Source of the DNA: JAULZV01 sp032117135
GTDB taxonomy: Bacteria > Patescibacteriota > Minisyncoccia > Phycocordibacterales > JAACPR01
NCBI GenBank assembly: GCA_032117135.1
Contig: JAULZV010000054.1
Location: forward strand, 1-38,274
Length of the DNA: 38,274 bases
Direction of reading: 5' to 3'
The notes under the pieces are model-generated. The model had not been told where the DNA came from. It did not search any database and saw only the letters and a list, made by a program, of their open reading frames with translations. The position numbers were made by a program, and so were the translations under genes. This document shows positions 1 through 6,700 of the stretch, piece by piece. The number at the start of each line of letters is the position of its first letter. The first letter of the stretch is position 1.

Positions 1-153
1 AAACTTCGCTGGATAGACGAGGTGGTATATAAGGAGTGATACATTGTGTCTCTTTCGTATGTGTTCCATACATCAAGAATACCATGTGGACCGATGCAGA
101 GCATCGAGGAATTCTGGAGATTAAAAAGCAAAGAAATCCTAAAGAATTTCTAA
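1..153 (+). pseudogene. 3' end of an unrecognised gene, interrupted by an in-frame TGA
   Basis: Frame 1 is open from the window edge, reads KLRWIDEVVYKE, meets TGA at 37-39, then continues open in the same frame to TAA at 151-153. A rho-independent terminator follows only 3 nt later, where a real gene end would be. Either the upstream gene ends at the TGA and the rest is non-coding, or a gene was cut by a nonsense mutation. The last stretch (residues near MQSIEEFWRLKSKEI) looks protein-like, but I recognise no family. TGA is a normal stop elsewhere in the window, so recoding is unlikely. Confidence 0.3.
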
Positions 154-155
154 AG

Positions 156-182
156 AAAAACCACCCTATTTGGGTGGTTTTT
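156..182 (+). terminator. Rho-independent terminator
   Basis: Inverted repeat AAAAACCACCC / GGGTGGTTTTT around a five-base loop (TATTT), followed by CTTTAT. It directly follows the TAA at 151-153 and would stop plus-strand transcription entering from outside the window. The A-rich left arm also allows some minus-strand function. Confidence 0.85.
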
Positions 183-330
183 CTTTATAAGACCATGCAC
201 ACTGTGCTAGCTTATCCGTGCTCCCCCAACTGGACGCATTCAGAACTCTGAATTGGACTGCTGTTAAAAGAGATTTGGAAGGTTTCAGTGTTTTTGAGAA
301 TTTTATAAAATTACAACTTCAGAACTAACA

Positions 331-371
331 TAAAAAGAAAACCGCGCAACTGTGGAAAGTTAAACGCGGTT
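331..371 (-). terminator. Rho-independent terminator of the 55-aa membrane protein gene
   Basis: On the minus strand AACCGCG (371-365) pairs with CGCGGTT (346-340), and TTTCTTTTT follows. It lies 13 nt past the stop codon at 384 and completes a promoter-gene-terminator unit. Confidence 0.8.
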
Positions 372-383
372 CGGATTGTCACA

Positions 384-551
384 TTATAAGACAAGATTTA
401 TATATGCGATAAGGAACATTACCGCATAGATCAAGAAAGGGGCAGTGAACGCCACGAAAATTAAGCTCCTTTTCTTTATTGACATCACAACTCCCTCGAG
501 TCCAATGTACAACACTCCTGCAATAAATAAAAGCAGTAATAGTTTTTCCAT
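384..551 (-). CDS. Small two-helix membrane protein, 55 aa
   Basis: ATG at 551, stop TAA at 386-384. The product begins MEKLLLLLFIAGVLYIGLEG and has two hydrophobic segments: residues 3-23, and residues 30-55 after a basic turn (SIKKRS). It is therefore a predicted hairpin membrane protein with the turn in the cytoplasm. AGAGAG directly before the ATG is a weak ribosome site, and TAA in frame three codons upstream fixes the start. The gene has its own promoter (631-659) and terminator (331-371), which is strong evidence that it is real despite its size. I recognise no family. A small toxin or stress peptide is possible, but nothing in the sequence shows it. A stronger AGGAGG (594-589) lies 40 nt upstream and precedes a GTG in another frame; that reading has no protein-like character. 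Confidence 0.7.
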   Translation of the reverse strand: MEKLLLLLFIAGVLYIGLEGVVMSIKKRSLIFVAFTAPFLIYAVMFLIAYINLVL

Positions 552-630
552 CTCTCTTTATTTGGTGTATTGTTTGGCACACCTGGGTTCCTCCTAGAAC
601 CTCTGGCCTTGTAAAATAACTTACTATTAA

Positions 631-659
631 ATAATAGTATATATTTTATATTTAGTCAA
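631..659 (-). promoter_or_regulatory. Sigma70-type promoter of the 55-aa membrane protein gene
   Basis: TTGACT (659-654), 17-nt spacer, TATTAT (636-631) on the minus strand. The expected start near 624 leaves a leader of about 70 nt containing AGGAGG at 594-589. Confidence 0.75.
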
Positions 660-666
660 GTATTTG

Positions 667-1060
667 CTCCTCGGGCAGGATTCGAACCTACGACCAATCG
701 ATTACACGTATCCCAAAATTTCTTAAAGGCGTGGACTATATCATCATCCGCATATCATGTCAGACATGAATGTGGATGCAAGGCGCTTCGAATGCTTGCG
801 CACTCTACTCCCTTTCGGGATAGTCTCTGAACCTTCAACGGATTACTCCGAAGCTTGGCTGCTGATTACCTTCACCACTACGTGCTAAGGCTTCCAGCAA
901 TTCACCCTGTTTTTCGACCTGTCTTACGATCAGGAAGCTGCATGTGGTATCGTGCACTTTGCAGTGCTCGATACGTTCTCTTGTGTGGCATATCACGAAG
1001 ATTATACCTCAAAAAGAAATGTGTCCACAGTCGACTGCTCTACCGCTGAGCTACCGAGGA
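667..1060 (-). tRNA. tRNA-Asn(GTT), interrupted by a group I intron
   Basis: The 5' exon is 1060-1027 and the 3' exon 704-667 (34 + 38 = 72 nt once joined; CCA is not encoded). The joined exons give acceptor TCCTCGG/CCGAGGA with discriminator G, D-stem GCTC/GAGC, anticodon stem GTCGA/TCGAT around loop CTGTTAA (anticodon GTT), and T-stem GTAGG/CCTGC with loop TTCGAAT. The D-loop AGCGGTA and the TGGTC variable region resemble Firmicutes tRNA-Asn. The exon junction falls between anticodon bases 35 and 36 (GT|T). Splicing leaves a 5' exon ending in U and an intron ending in G, both as required for group I. Unspliced, the gene cannot decode Asn codons. A promoter lies just upstream. Confidence 0.93.
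705..1026 (-). ncRNA. Group I self-splicing intron in tRNA-Asn, 322 nt, no ORF
   Basis: The conserved core strands are visible on the minus strand: P7 5' strand within GTTCAGAGACTA (832-821) and P7 3' strand within GATATAGTCC (742-733), which pair through GACTAT/ATAGTC. The segment between them contains several hairpins, for example CCC-GAAA-GGG just after the first P7 strand. The 5' splice site follows U (position 1027) and the intron ends with G (705). No homing endonuclease ORF fits inside, so splicing would be autocatalytic and any mobility would need help in trans. I could not place P1/the internal guide sequence with confidence; the best candidate pairs the exon end with GAGG about 17 nt into the intron but contains a mismatch. 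Confidence 0.88.
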
Positions 1061-1089
1061 ATGTTTGAATCTTCAAAGAACTACTGCAA

Positions 1090-1117
1090 ATCATATCAAA
1101 ATCGCACGATAAATCAA
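1090..1117 (-). promoter_or_regulatory. Promoter of the tRNA-Asn gene
   Basis: TTGATT (1117-1112), 16-nt spacer, TATGAT (1095-1090) on the minus strand. Transcription would start about 23-25 nt before the mature tRNA 5' end at 1060. The remainder up to 1241 shows no gene. Confidence 0.6.
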
Positions 1118-1241
1118 ATGCATCAGTCCGGCCTCGTAGAACACACCACACATCACTATACAATACCTCTCTTCTCACCACATACCCTTAAACCACTACA
1201 TAGCCACTTCATCACTGACACCTCCCATCACTAGCACAATC

Positions 1242-1574
1242 ATGTATCTTAAGGTAGAATCCCGCATAGATATGAAACGATCCGGCCGAAAAATAACAGC
1301 AAGCCACACAACTGTCATTGACGCAGCTACCCTTGTCGTGGATTATGCAAAGTCTCATCGACATGTCACCAAGATATCTCTTGGATTTATTACTCCACTG
1401 CGATCATCGGGTGGTATCAAACGTCTCAAAATAAAGTCTGAAGATGCATGTCTTCATGTCATAGTCAGAGGCAACACATCCAAACAACAGCTCCGAATCT
1501 ACACCAAACAAAAAGACCTCCTCGCAACAGATCTCACTCAATTCGCCACCCAGGCAGGATTCGAAACACAATGA
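1242..1574 (+). CDS. DUF2103-like predicted metal-binding protein, 110 aa
   Basis: The core reads SHTTVIDAATLVVDYA, then VTKISLGFITPL, then LHVIVRGNTSKQQLRIYTK. I match this order to DUF2103, a family of small proteins predicted to bind metal and without known function. The assignment is from memory of the pattern, not a search. ATG at 1242 gives 110 aa; ATG at 1272 gives MKRSGRKITASHTT and 100 aa. TAGAAT at 1255-1260 resembles a -10 box and would favour 1272. The gene ends with TGA. It lies 69 nt before the FMN reductase gene, which has its own promoter. The product is basic at the N-terminus, with no signal peptide or membrane segment. Confidence 0.6.
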   Translation: MYLKVESRIDMKRSGRKITASHTTVIDAATLVVDYAKSHRHVTKISLGFITPLRSSGGIKRLKIKSEDACLHVIVRGNTSKQQLRIYTKQKDLLATDLTQFATQAGFETQ

Positions 1575-1630
1575 ATCCAACGTCCTATCACTCCCCAGTA
1601 TTCAGACTTTTCATATAAGAAGCTTAGAGG

Positions 1631-1643
1631 TATACTATCCTCA
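1631..1643 (+). promoter_or_regulatory. -10 box directly before the start codon (leaderless start)
   Basis: TATACT at 1631-1636, then ATCCTCA, then ATG at 1644. Transcription would begin at or within a base or two of the start codon, leaving no room for a Shine-Dalgarno site. Confidence 0.6.
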
Positions 1644-2300
1644 ATGACAACACACCTCACCCCTCTCAATGTTATTGCACTCGCCTGCTCTCCATCACGT
1701 AAGCGCAACTCGGATCACATGCTTGATGCATTTATCGAAGGTCTCCTCACACATCAGACAATCAAAGTTGAAAAAATATACCTCGATGACATCGCCATCG
1801 ACACCTACCGATTCGAGAACAGTACCGGACCACAAGAGCACGAAGAAGATTTTAAAGAACTCACCCAAAAAATAAAATGCGCGCAAGGACTGGTTATTGC
1901 CACTCCGACATATAACTTTTCAGTTCCAGCGCATCTCAAGAACTTTATTGATCGCCTTCGGTTTTTTGCACTCTCTATGGATCAAAAGAATCTCATCGCT
2001 CAACCATCTGGTATGCTTCAGTATCTCAAGACATATTTTTTAATATCAGGAGGGACACCTAATTGGGCTCAGGCAATCCTATTCTTTGCTTTTCCCGCAT
2101 TCTGGTTGAGAGGAATATTTTTGTATTACGGAAGCATCTGCCTTGGCACATATTACAGTGGTGATGTAAAAACATCTGCCAACCCCAAAATCCTCAATAC
2201 CTGTCGCAAAAAAGGTATCTCCTACGGTCGCAAGCTCATCAAGAACGCCAAAAATCCACTCCTTGAACAACTATTTTGGAGAGCACCGCAACGAGACTAA
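1644..2300 (+). CDS. NAD(P)H-dependent FMN reductase / flavodoxin-fold oxidoreductase, 218 aa
   Basis: This is a flavodoxin-like protein of the FMN_red type, expected to reduce FMN, quinones or similar electron acceptors with NAD(P)H in the cytosol. Visible features: a first strand and phosphate-binding loop NVIALACSPSRKRNSDHML (residues 9-27); the second FMN loop VIATPTYNFSVPAHLKNFIDRL (about 84-105), the hallmark of the family; and a late GGTPNW segment (about 137-142). The length fits the family (180-220 aa). The C-terminal third is unusual, with a hydrophobic stretch (residues 144-164, AILFFAFPAFWLRGIFLYYG) that could bind a membrane or a hydrophobic partner. The -10 box 7 nt upstream fixes the ATG at 1644. 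The gene converges with gpmI (59 nt apart). Substrate unknown. Confidence 0.82.
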   Translation: MTTHLTPLNVIALACSPSRKRNSDHMLDAFIEGLLTHQTIKVEKIYLDDIAIDTYRFENSTGPQEHEEDFKELTQKIKCAQGLVIATPTYNFSVPAHLKNFIDRLRFFALSMDQKNLIAQPSGMLQYLKTYFLISGGTPNWAQAILFFAFPAFWLRGIFLYYGSICLGTYYSGDVKTSANPKILNTCRKKGISYGRKLIKNAKNPLLEQLFWRAPQRD

Positions 2301-2360
2301 TGCGCAAGAAGTTAGTTTTTTATTTTTGAAGATGAGAGTAATATCCGCGCAAACTACCCT

Positions 2361-3851
2361 TTAATACAAACTCCTTCCAGTCATTTCAATCGGAACAGGA
2401 ATATCAAGTAACTTAAGAACTGTCGGAGCAAGATCTTGCAGTGACCCTTCAGAATGAAGTGGTTCGGACACATTCGAAATAATACATGGTACTTGGTTGA
2501 GTGTGTGAGCTGTGTGCTTGTCTCCTGTGTCAGGATTCATATTGAGTTCGGCGTTACCATGATCAGCAGTGATGACTGCAACACCTCCTCGCGCATGCAA
2601 CACATCGCAGACACGCTTGAGTTGTTCGTCTACCGTCTCAACAGCGGTAATGATCGCGGGCATATTAGCAGTATGTCCAACCATATCAGGATTAGCAAAG
2701 TTTATAAAAATAAATTCGATCCCAGCTTCGATTCGTGCAATTGCCTCATCAGCAATTGCTTCGGCACGCATCTCTGGTGCCAGATCGTGTGTTGCCACAT
2801 CTTTTCGACTTGCAAGCATGACATGCTCTTCACCCTCATGAGGATCTTCTTTTCCTCCATTCAAAAAATAGGTCGCGTGCGGAAACTTTTCAGTTTCGGC
2901 AAGATGAACCTGTCTCAATCCTGCCTTCGAAACTTCATTAGCGAGAGTTGTTCTAATAGTACGAGGAGGAAATGCAACGCGCACATCCAAATCTTTTTGA
3001 TATTCGGTTAGTGTCACCACATGCAAAGCAAGTGACTTTTTGCGTTCAAGTATTCGCTGAGTAATCATGCGTGCACGATCTGCTCTAAAATTGAAAATAA
3101 AGACACCATCATTTTGTCGAAGTGGCGCTTCGATGAGCGCATACGGCTCGATATGCTCGTCGGTTTTTCCTTCTTGGTATTGTCTTTTGAGTTCTTCAAT
3201 TGGAGCAATCTGACATAGTCCGTTTTTACATTCGAATACATGATCTTCAAATTTTTGAAGACGATCCCAGTTACTGTCACGATCCATCGAAAAAAATCTC
3301 CCCGAAACCGAAGCTAATTGCCCGAACTGCAATTCTTCGCATATCTCATGTAATTCTTCAAGGGTGTGGGTCGCATCGTATGGTCCCGAATCTCGCCCAT
3401 CAGTAAATGCATGAATGTAACACTGCGACACACCATGTTCCTTTGCAAGTTTCATAAACGCAAACAAATGATCACTATGAGCATGCACTCCTCCTGTACC
3501 GATAAGGCCCATCACATGCAACGCACTTCCTTTCTCTTTCACATGAGTAAACAAATCCAAAAACTCTTGATTAGCATTAAATGATTCGTCTTGAATAGCC
3601 TTAGCAAGACGAACAAGATCAGTATCAATAATAGTTCCCGCTCCAATTGTCATATGTCCAATCTCGCTATTTCCTACCTGACCAGCTGGCAAACCAACGT
3701 ACCCTTCTCCTGCATGAAGAAGTGTATGAGAATAGGTATCCCATAACGAATCAAAATACGGTGTCTGCGCCTGTGCAATTGCATTATGATTAGTATCTTC
3801 TCGGTATCCCCATCCATCCAGAATAATAAGTGCTACTTGTTTGTTTTTCAT
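2361..3851 (-). CDS. gpmI: 2,3-bisphosphoglycerate-independent phosphoglycerate mutase, 496 aa
   Basis: Interconverts 3- and 2-phosphoglycerate in lower glycolysis, using two Mn ions and a phosphoserine intermediate. The alkaline-phosphatase-like core shows the first metal site LIILDGWGYRED (residues 8-19), the nucleophile Ser62 in GQVGNSEIGHMTIGAG, substrate residues HAFTDGRDSGP and FNFRADRARMITQ, and the late metal site VITADHGNAELN with a following His (DKHTAHTLNQVP). The length is slightly under the usual 505-515 aa. The start ATG at 3851 is set by a -10 box 6 nt upstream. eno lies upstream on the same strand but a terminator separates them, so the two genes are neighbours with separate transcripts. 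Confidence 0.96.
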   Translation of the reverse strand: MKNKQVALIILDGWGYREDTNHNAIAQAQTPYFDSLWDTYSHTLLHAGEGYVGLPAGQVGNSEIGHMTIGAGTIIDTDLVRLAKAIQDESFNANQEFLDLFTHVKEKGSALHVMGLIGTGGVHAHSDHLFAFMKLAKEHGVSQCYIHAFTDGRDSGPYDATHTLEELHEICEELQFGQLASVSGRFFSMDRDSNWDRLQKFEDHVFECKNGLCQIAPIEELKRQYQEGKTDEHIEPYALIEAPLRQNDGVFIFNFRADRARMITQRILERKKSLALHVVTLTEYQKDLDVRVAFPPRTIRTTLANEVSKAGLRQVHLAETEKFPHATYFLNGGKEDPHEGEEHVMLASRKDVATHDLAPEMRAEAIADEAIARIEAGIEFIFINFANPDMVGHTANMPAIITAVETVDEQLKRVCDVLHARGGVAVITADHGNAELNMNPDTGDKHTAHTLNQVPCIISNVSEPLHSEGSLQDLAPTVLKLLDIPVPIEMTGRSLY

Positions 3852-3863
3852 ATATCAAGTATA
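3852..3863 (-). promoter_or_regulatory. -10 box of gpmI, leaderless
   Basis: TATACT (3863-3858), six bases TGATAT, then ATG at 3851 on the minus strand. Confidence 0.6.
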
Positions 3864-3880
3864 TAGCACTTTTTTGAAAT

Positions 3881-3912
3881 AAAAAAACAGGCACGGTATA
3901 TGCCTGTTTTTT
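3881..3912. terminator. Bidirectional terminator between eno and gpmI
   Basis: AAAAAACAGGCA (3882-3893) and TGCCTGTTTTTT (3901-3912) around a seven-base loop. Read on the minus strand, it ends eno transcripts just before the gpmI promoter. Confidence 0.88.
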
Positions 3913-3940
3913 ATGATCACTATGTGTCGTAACCTCTGTA

Positions 3941-4083
3941 AGGTACTCCCTTTTTTTGGTATAGATGCTCGACTTGGTCGCCCTCCACAGGTGCTCCCTC
4001 TTTTTCGAAAAGGAGCGCCACGCGTTCGGAACATGAGTGAGACGTCGACCGCCGCCTGTTTCGAAAAAAGGGAGGCACCTGTA
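3941..4083. repeat. GC-richer intergenic repeat block with three copies of a short motif
   Basis: The motif GGT[AG]C[T]CCCTTTTTT is present at 3942-3958 and 3990-4007 on the plus strand and again inverted at 4064-4080. The second and third copies form a long imperfect inverted repeat (CACAGGTGCTCCCTC... against ...GGGAGGCACCTG) enclosing a GC-rich centre with CGCGTTCGG and GTCGACCGCCGCC, unlike the AT-rich surroundings. Both strands are open for about 70 codons, but the readings differ in frame from any neighbour, are low-complexity and start within the repeats, so I treat them as non-coding. It sits in the eno 3' region. It could be a small transposon-like repeat or a large structured 3' UTR. 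Confidence 0.55.
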
Positions 4084-4111
4084 GGAGTTATCAAGTACGT
4101 GCAGAGAAAGT

Positions 4112-5416
4112 TTATTTGATTTTAAAAGCCTTTTTTCCTGGGTAGACAGCTTTGGCACCAAGAGCTTCTTCGATTCGAAGAAGTTGGTTGTACTTGGCAA
4201 TTCGATCAGTTCGAGAAAGCGAACCTGTTTTGATTTGTCCTGCGCCAGTACCCACTGCAACATGAGCAATGCAAGAATCTTCTGTTTCACCAGATCGATG
4301 CGAAACAATAGAGGTATACTCTGCTTTAGTTGCCATTGCGATCGCATCAAGAGTTTCGGTCAGTGTTCCAATCTGATTGAGCTTGATAAGAATTGAGTTG
4401 CAGACGTTGCGCTCGATACCTTCTTTGAGTCGAGTGACGTTAGTTACAAAAAGATCATCTCCAACAAGTTGAACTTTTTTGCCAAGCTTCTTGGTCAAAA
4501 GCCCATATCCCTCCCAATCATCTTCAGCTAGCGCATCTTCAATCGAGATAATTGGATACTTGTTCAAGAGATCTGCATAGTATTCAACAAATTGTTCGCT
4601 TGTGAATGTTTTGTTCTCGGTAGCTAAGTGATACATTCCATCTTTATAGAGCTCAGTTGACGCAACATCAAGCGCAATTGAAATTTGTGTTTTTGGTTTG
4701 TAACCAGCTTTTTCGATTGCTTCAACAACAAGCTTGAGTGCATCTTCGTTTGTTTTGAGTGATGGAGCAAATCCTCCTTCGTCGCCAACTGTCGTACTAA
4801 AGCCTTGATCGTGAAGGATTTTTTTGAGGGTATGGAACACTTCGGTTCCCGCCTGAAGAGCTTTAGAGAATGTAGGAAGTCCGTGCGGCACAATCATGAA
4901 TTCTTGAATATCGGTCGAGTTCACCGCGTGTTGTCCTCCGTTCATGATGTTCATCATTGGTACAGGCAATGTCATTTCCTTCGTTTTGGAAATTTTTTGA
5001 ATATATGAATAAAATGGTTTTTTGAGTGATACAGCAGTAGCTCGGGCAAATGCGAGTGATACACCCAAAATTGCATTTGCACCAAGTTTGCCTTTATTAG
5101 AAGTACCATCAAGTTCGATAAGTCGCTCATCCAATTCTCTTTGCGTAAAAGATTTGTTTTTGATTGCCTTACAAATAGTTTCGTTTACATTAAGAACCGC
5201 TTTGGATACTCCTTTGCCCATGTATCGCTTGCCTCCATCTCGAAGTTCTACCGCTTCATGACTTCCTGTTGATGCTCCTGACGGCACAGCAGCTCGTCCA
5301 AATGATCCGTCAGAAAGAGTAATCTCAACTTCAACCGTTGGATTACCTCTCGAATCTAGAATTTCTCGTCCTATTACTTTCTTAATGCTCACCTGCTTTG
5401 TTTTTGTATCTTTCAT
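4112..5416 (-). CDS. eno: Enolase, 434 aa
   Basis: Converts 2-phosphoglycerate to phosphoenolpyruvate, Mg-dependent, cytosolic. Family hallmarks in order: N-terminal IGREILDSRGNPTVEVE (about 15-31), GAVPSGAST-like loop (AAVPSGASTGSHEAVELRDG), catalytic-acid region FSTTVGDEGGFAPS (about 206-219), metal ligands in SIALDVASTE, SIEDALAEDDWEGY and LVGDDLFVTN, catalytic Lys in SILIKLNQIGT, and the signature SIVSHRSGETEDSCIAHVAVG. The length is typical (430-435). A TATAAT lies at 5450-5445, giving a leader of about 20 nt without a clear Shine-Dalgarno site. Expression ends in the 3881-3912 terminator after a roughly 200-nt 3' region with repeats. Confidence 0.97.
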   Translation of the reverse strand: MKDTKTKQVSIKKVIGREILDSRGNPTVEVEITLSDGSFGRAAVPSGASTGSHEAVELRDGGKRYMGKGVSKAVLNVNETICKAIKNKSFTQRELDERLIELDGTSNKGKLGANAILGVSLAFARATAVSLKKPFYSYIQKISKTKEMTLPVPMMNIMNGGQHAVNSTDIQEFMIVPHGLPTFSKALQAGTEVFHTLKKILHDQGFSTTVGDEGGFAPSLKTNEDALKLVVEAIEKAGYKPKTQISIALDVASTELYKDGMYHLATENKTFTSEQFVEYYADLLNKYPIISIEDALAEDDWEGYGLLTKKLGKKVQLVGDDLFVTNVTRLKEGIERNVCNSILIKLNQIGTLTETLDAIAMATKAEYTSIVSHRSGETEDSCIAHVAVGTGAGQIKTGSLSRTDRIAKYNQLLRIEEALGAKAVYPGKKAFKIK

Positions 5417-5444
5417 GCTGAATTTTTATTGATAAGTAAAGTTC

Positions 5445-5450
5445 ATTATA
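5445..5450 (-). promoter_or_regulatory. -10 box of eno
   Basis: Perfect TATAAT (5450-5445) on the minus strand, 28 nt before the ATG. No good -35 hexamer is visible at the usual distance. Confidence 0.55.
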
Positions 5451-5526
5451 CCGCAAGTTTTTGGGATGAGAAGTCCATAACCTTATCTAAGACAAAAGTC
5501 TCCCCAAACTCAATTCAAGTCCTTAC

Positions 5527-5553
5527 ACAAAAGAAGCCCAGAAAGGCTTCTTA
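5527..5553 (-). terminator. Terminator of the xfp-ackA-DUF378-ROK run
   Basis: On the minus strand AGAAGCC and GGCTTCT arms (5551-5545 and 5538-5532) around TTTCTG, followed by TTTTGTG. It lies about 50 nt after the ROK kinase stop and before the eno promoter. Confidence 0.75.
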
Positions 5554-5602
5554 AGACAATGAATCATTTGGATATATCAGGCAACAACAGATCCTTGCCT
5601 CT

Positions 5603-6406
5603 CTATAAAGCTCTATGTTTGAGCACTTCGAGAGCACCCCAAATTCCATTAAATGCACCCAGTTGAGCCCGACATATAACTGGTATGTCAGGAAAAATAT
5701 GCATGTTTTTGCGAATTTGATCTTCGACCTCTTCAAGATTAATGTCTTTTGTGATACTTCCACCCATCACAAGTGCATCAGGTGACCAATGTACAATTGT
5801 ATTTGTCAGCGCTACACCAAGGAGTTCGCAGATCCACTCATAAATTTCAGGTTCAACAATTTGCTTTGCCGGCTTGCCGTATTTTTTTTCGAGTGCAGTT
5901 CCACTAATCAGGTCGTGCAAAGTTTCGTGAGTTTTGTAATTAATAATTTGATGCCCTGGTTCAAAACCATATTTTTTGGTTTGAATCTTTTGATTTGAAA
6001 TAATACTCCCTCCTATCCCTGTACTTACCGTAATGTATGCAACTACAGGATATCCCTTGCCTGCACCATATACTGCCTCTCCAAGTGCAGCAAGGTCCGC
6101 ATCGTTTTCGATATGTGGCTCGACTTTAAATATTCGCTCAAGTTCAAATCCTAAAAGCTTCCCTTCATAATCAGGAAGATTGGGAGAGCGAAATACTTTT
6201 TTGTCGATAAGTGTTCCAGGAAATCCTCCTGTTGCACTGAGTATTTTTTTGCCGCCCGTGAGAGTACGTACCGCTTGATCAAAAGCCATGATACCTTCGA
6301 CGTATGTTTGAGGAGTGTCAATAATAATTGGCTCGTCAAATGAAGTCATACTATGAGACAACGCAAAACGCGATTTGGTTCCACCAATATCAAAGAGTAA
6401 ATGCAT
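5603..6406 (-). CDS. ROK-family sugar kinase (probable glucokinase), 267 aa
   Basis: Predicted to phosphorylate glucose or a related hexose with ATP. The N-terminal phosphate loop is LLFDIGGTKSRFALS (residues 3-17). The sugar/ATP core includes ENDADLAALGEAVYG (about 100-114), VVAYITVSTGIGGSII (about 119-134), the EPGHQII motif holding the catalytic/sugar-binding Glu-His pair, and a C-terminal VMGGSIT. The CxCGxxGCxE zinc site that normally follows the EPGH motif in ROK kinases is absent; this part has no cysteine. At 267 aa it is shorter than the usual 300-320. The start at 6406 lies 3 nt after the DUF378 stop, so it is translated from the same message. A ROK repressor is excluded because no HTH domain precedes the fold. 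Confidence 0.85.
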   Translation of the reverse strand: MHLLFDIGGTKSRFALSHSMTSFDEPIIIDTPQTYVEGIMAFDQAVRTLTGGKKILSATGGFPGTLIDKKVFRSPNLPDYEGKLLGFELERIFKVEPHIENDADLAALGEAVYGAGKGYPVVAYITVSTGIGGSIISNQKIQTKKYGFEPGHQIINYKTHETLHDLISGTALEKKYGKPAKQIVEPEIYEWICELLGVALTNTIVHWSPDALVMGGSITKDINLEEVEDQIRKNMHIFPDIPVICRAQLGAFNGIWGALEVLKHRAL

Positions 6407-6409
6407 ACC

Positions 6410-6673
6410 TTATACTGCTGATGATGGTGAATTAGGTTCGGCAATTTGAACTTCACATTCACAATCTGCTTTTGAACAACTTCCGAGTGTCCTTTGAACT
6501 GCAATAAGATATACAGCTGATAGTCCTACGAGTACATACACAATGTTTTCAAACATAGAAATTCCCATTGTAAGCATTGTCACAAGATTAATTCCTCCCG
6601 TAAGCCCAAAAACTCCCCAATTCAAACCTCCGATAAGTACCAAAATATACGCGATCTGTTTTGTAATATTCAT
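6410..6673 (-). CDS. DUF378 membrane protein, 87 aa
   Basis: Small two-helix membrane protein of the DUF378 (YuzA-like) family, recognised from QIAYILVLIGGLNWGVFGL (residues 6-24), the NLVTML turn and IVYVLVGLSAVYLI (about 44-57). No biochemical function is established for the family. This copy carries an extra tail with three close cysteines (SCSKADCEC), which might bind a metal or form a disulfide. It sits between ackA (27 nt upstream) and the ROK kinase (3 nt downstream), so it is probably co-transcribed with the fermentation genes. Confidence 0.85.
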   Translation of the reverse strand: MNITKQIAYILVLIGGLNWGVFGLTGGINLVTMLTMGISMFENIVYVLVGLSAVYLIAVQRTLGSCSKADCECEVQIAEPNSPSSAV

Positions 6674-6700
6674 TGTAAATAAATTAATATAATAACTCTC

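Noticed and set aside
1..153. UGA read as glycine (Gracilibacteria code) because of the in-frame TGA at 37-39
   Set aside because: Several well-recognised genes end at TGA at the expected family length, and glycine is encoded normally by GGN throughout.
36..251. 71-aa open frame on the plus strand
   Set aside because: It starts with GTG inside the end of another frame, runs straight through the terminator at 156-182 and resembles no protein.
191..328. Protein-like frame ending FSVFENFIKLQLQN
   Set aside because: No start codon or ribosome site, a stop right before it, no family recognised; at most a gene remnant.
379..582. 67-aa minus-strand frame with a good AGGAGG before its GTG
   Set aside because: Composition is not protein-like, and it overlaps, in another frame, the 55-aa membrane protein, which has clear hydrophobic helices.
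705..1026. Homing endonuclease inside the group I intron
   Set aside because: The only open frames are short, overlap core elements and show no LAGLIDADG, GIY-YIG or HNH motif.
667..1060. Reading the split tRNA as tRNA-Thr (anticodon TGT or GGT)
   Set aside because: Those junctions give an anticodon loop that fits, but the body (acceptor TCCTCGG, D-loop, variable loop) matches tRNA-Asn, and only the GT|T junction gives both a U-ending 5' exon and a G-ending intron for Asn.
3855..4119. Genes on either strand across the eno-gpmI gap
   Set aside because: Open frames exist on both strands but consist of the repeat motifs, and they overlap the terminator and the gpmI promoter.
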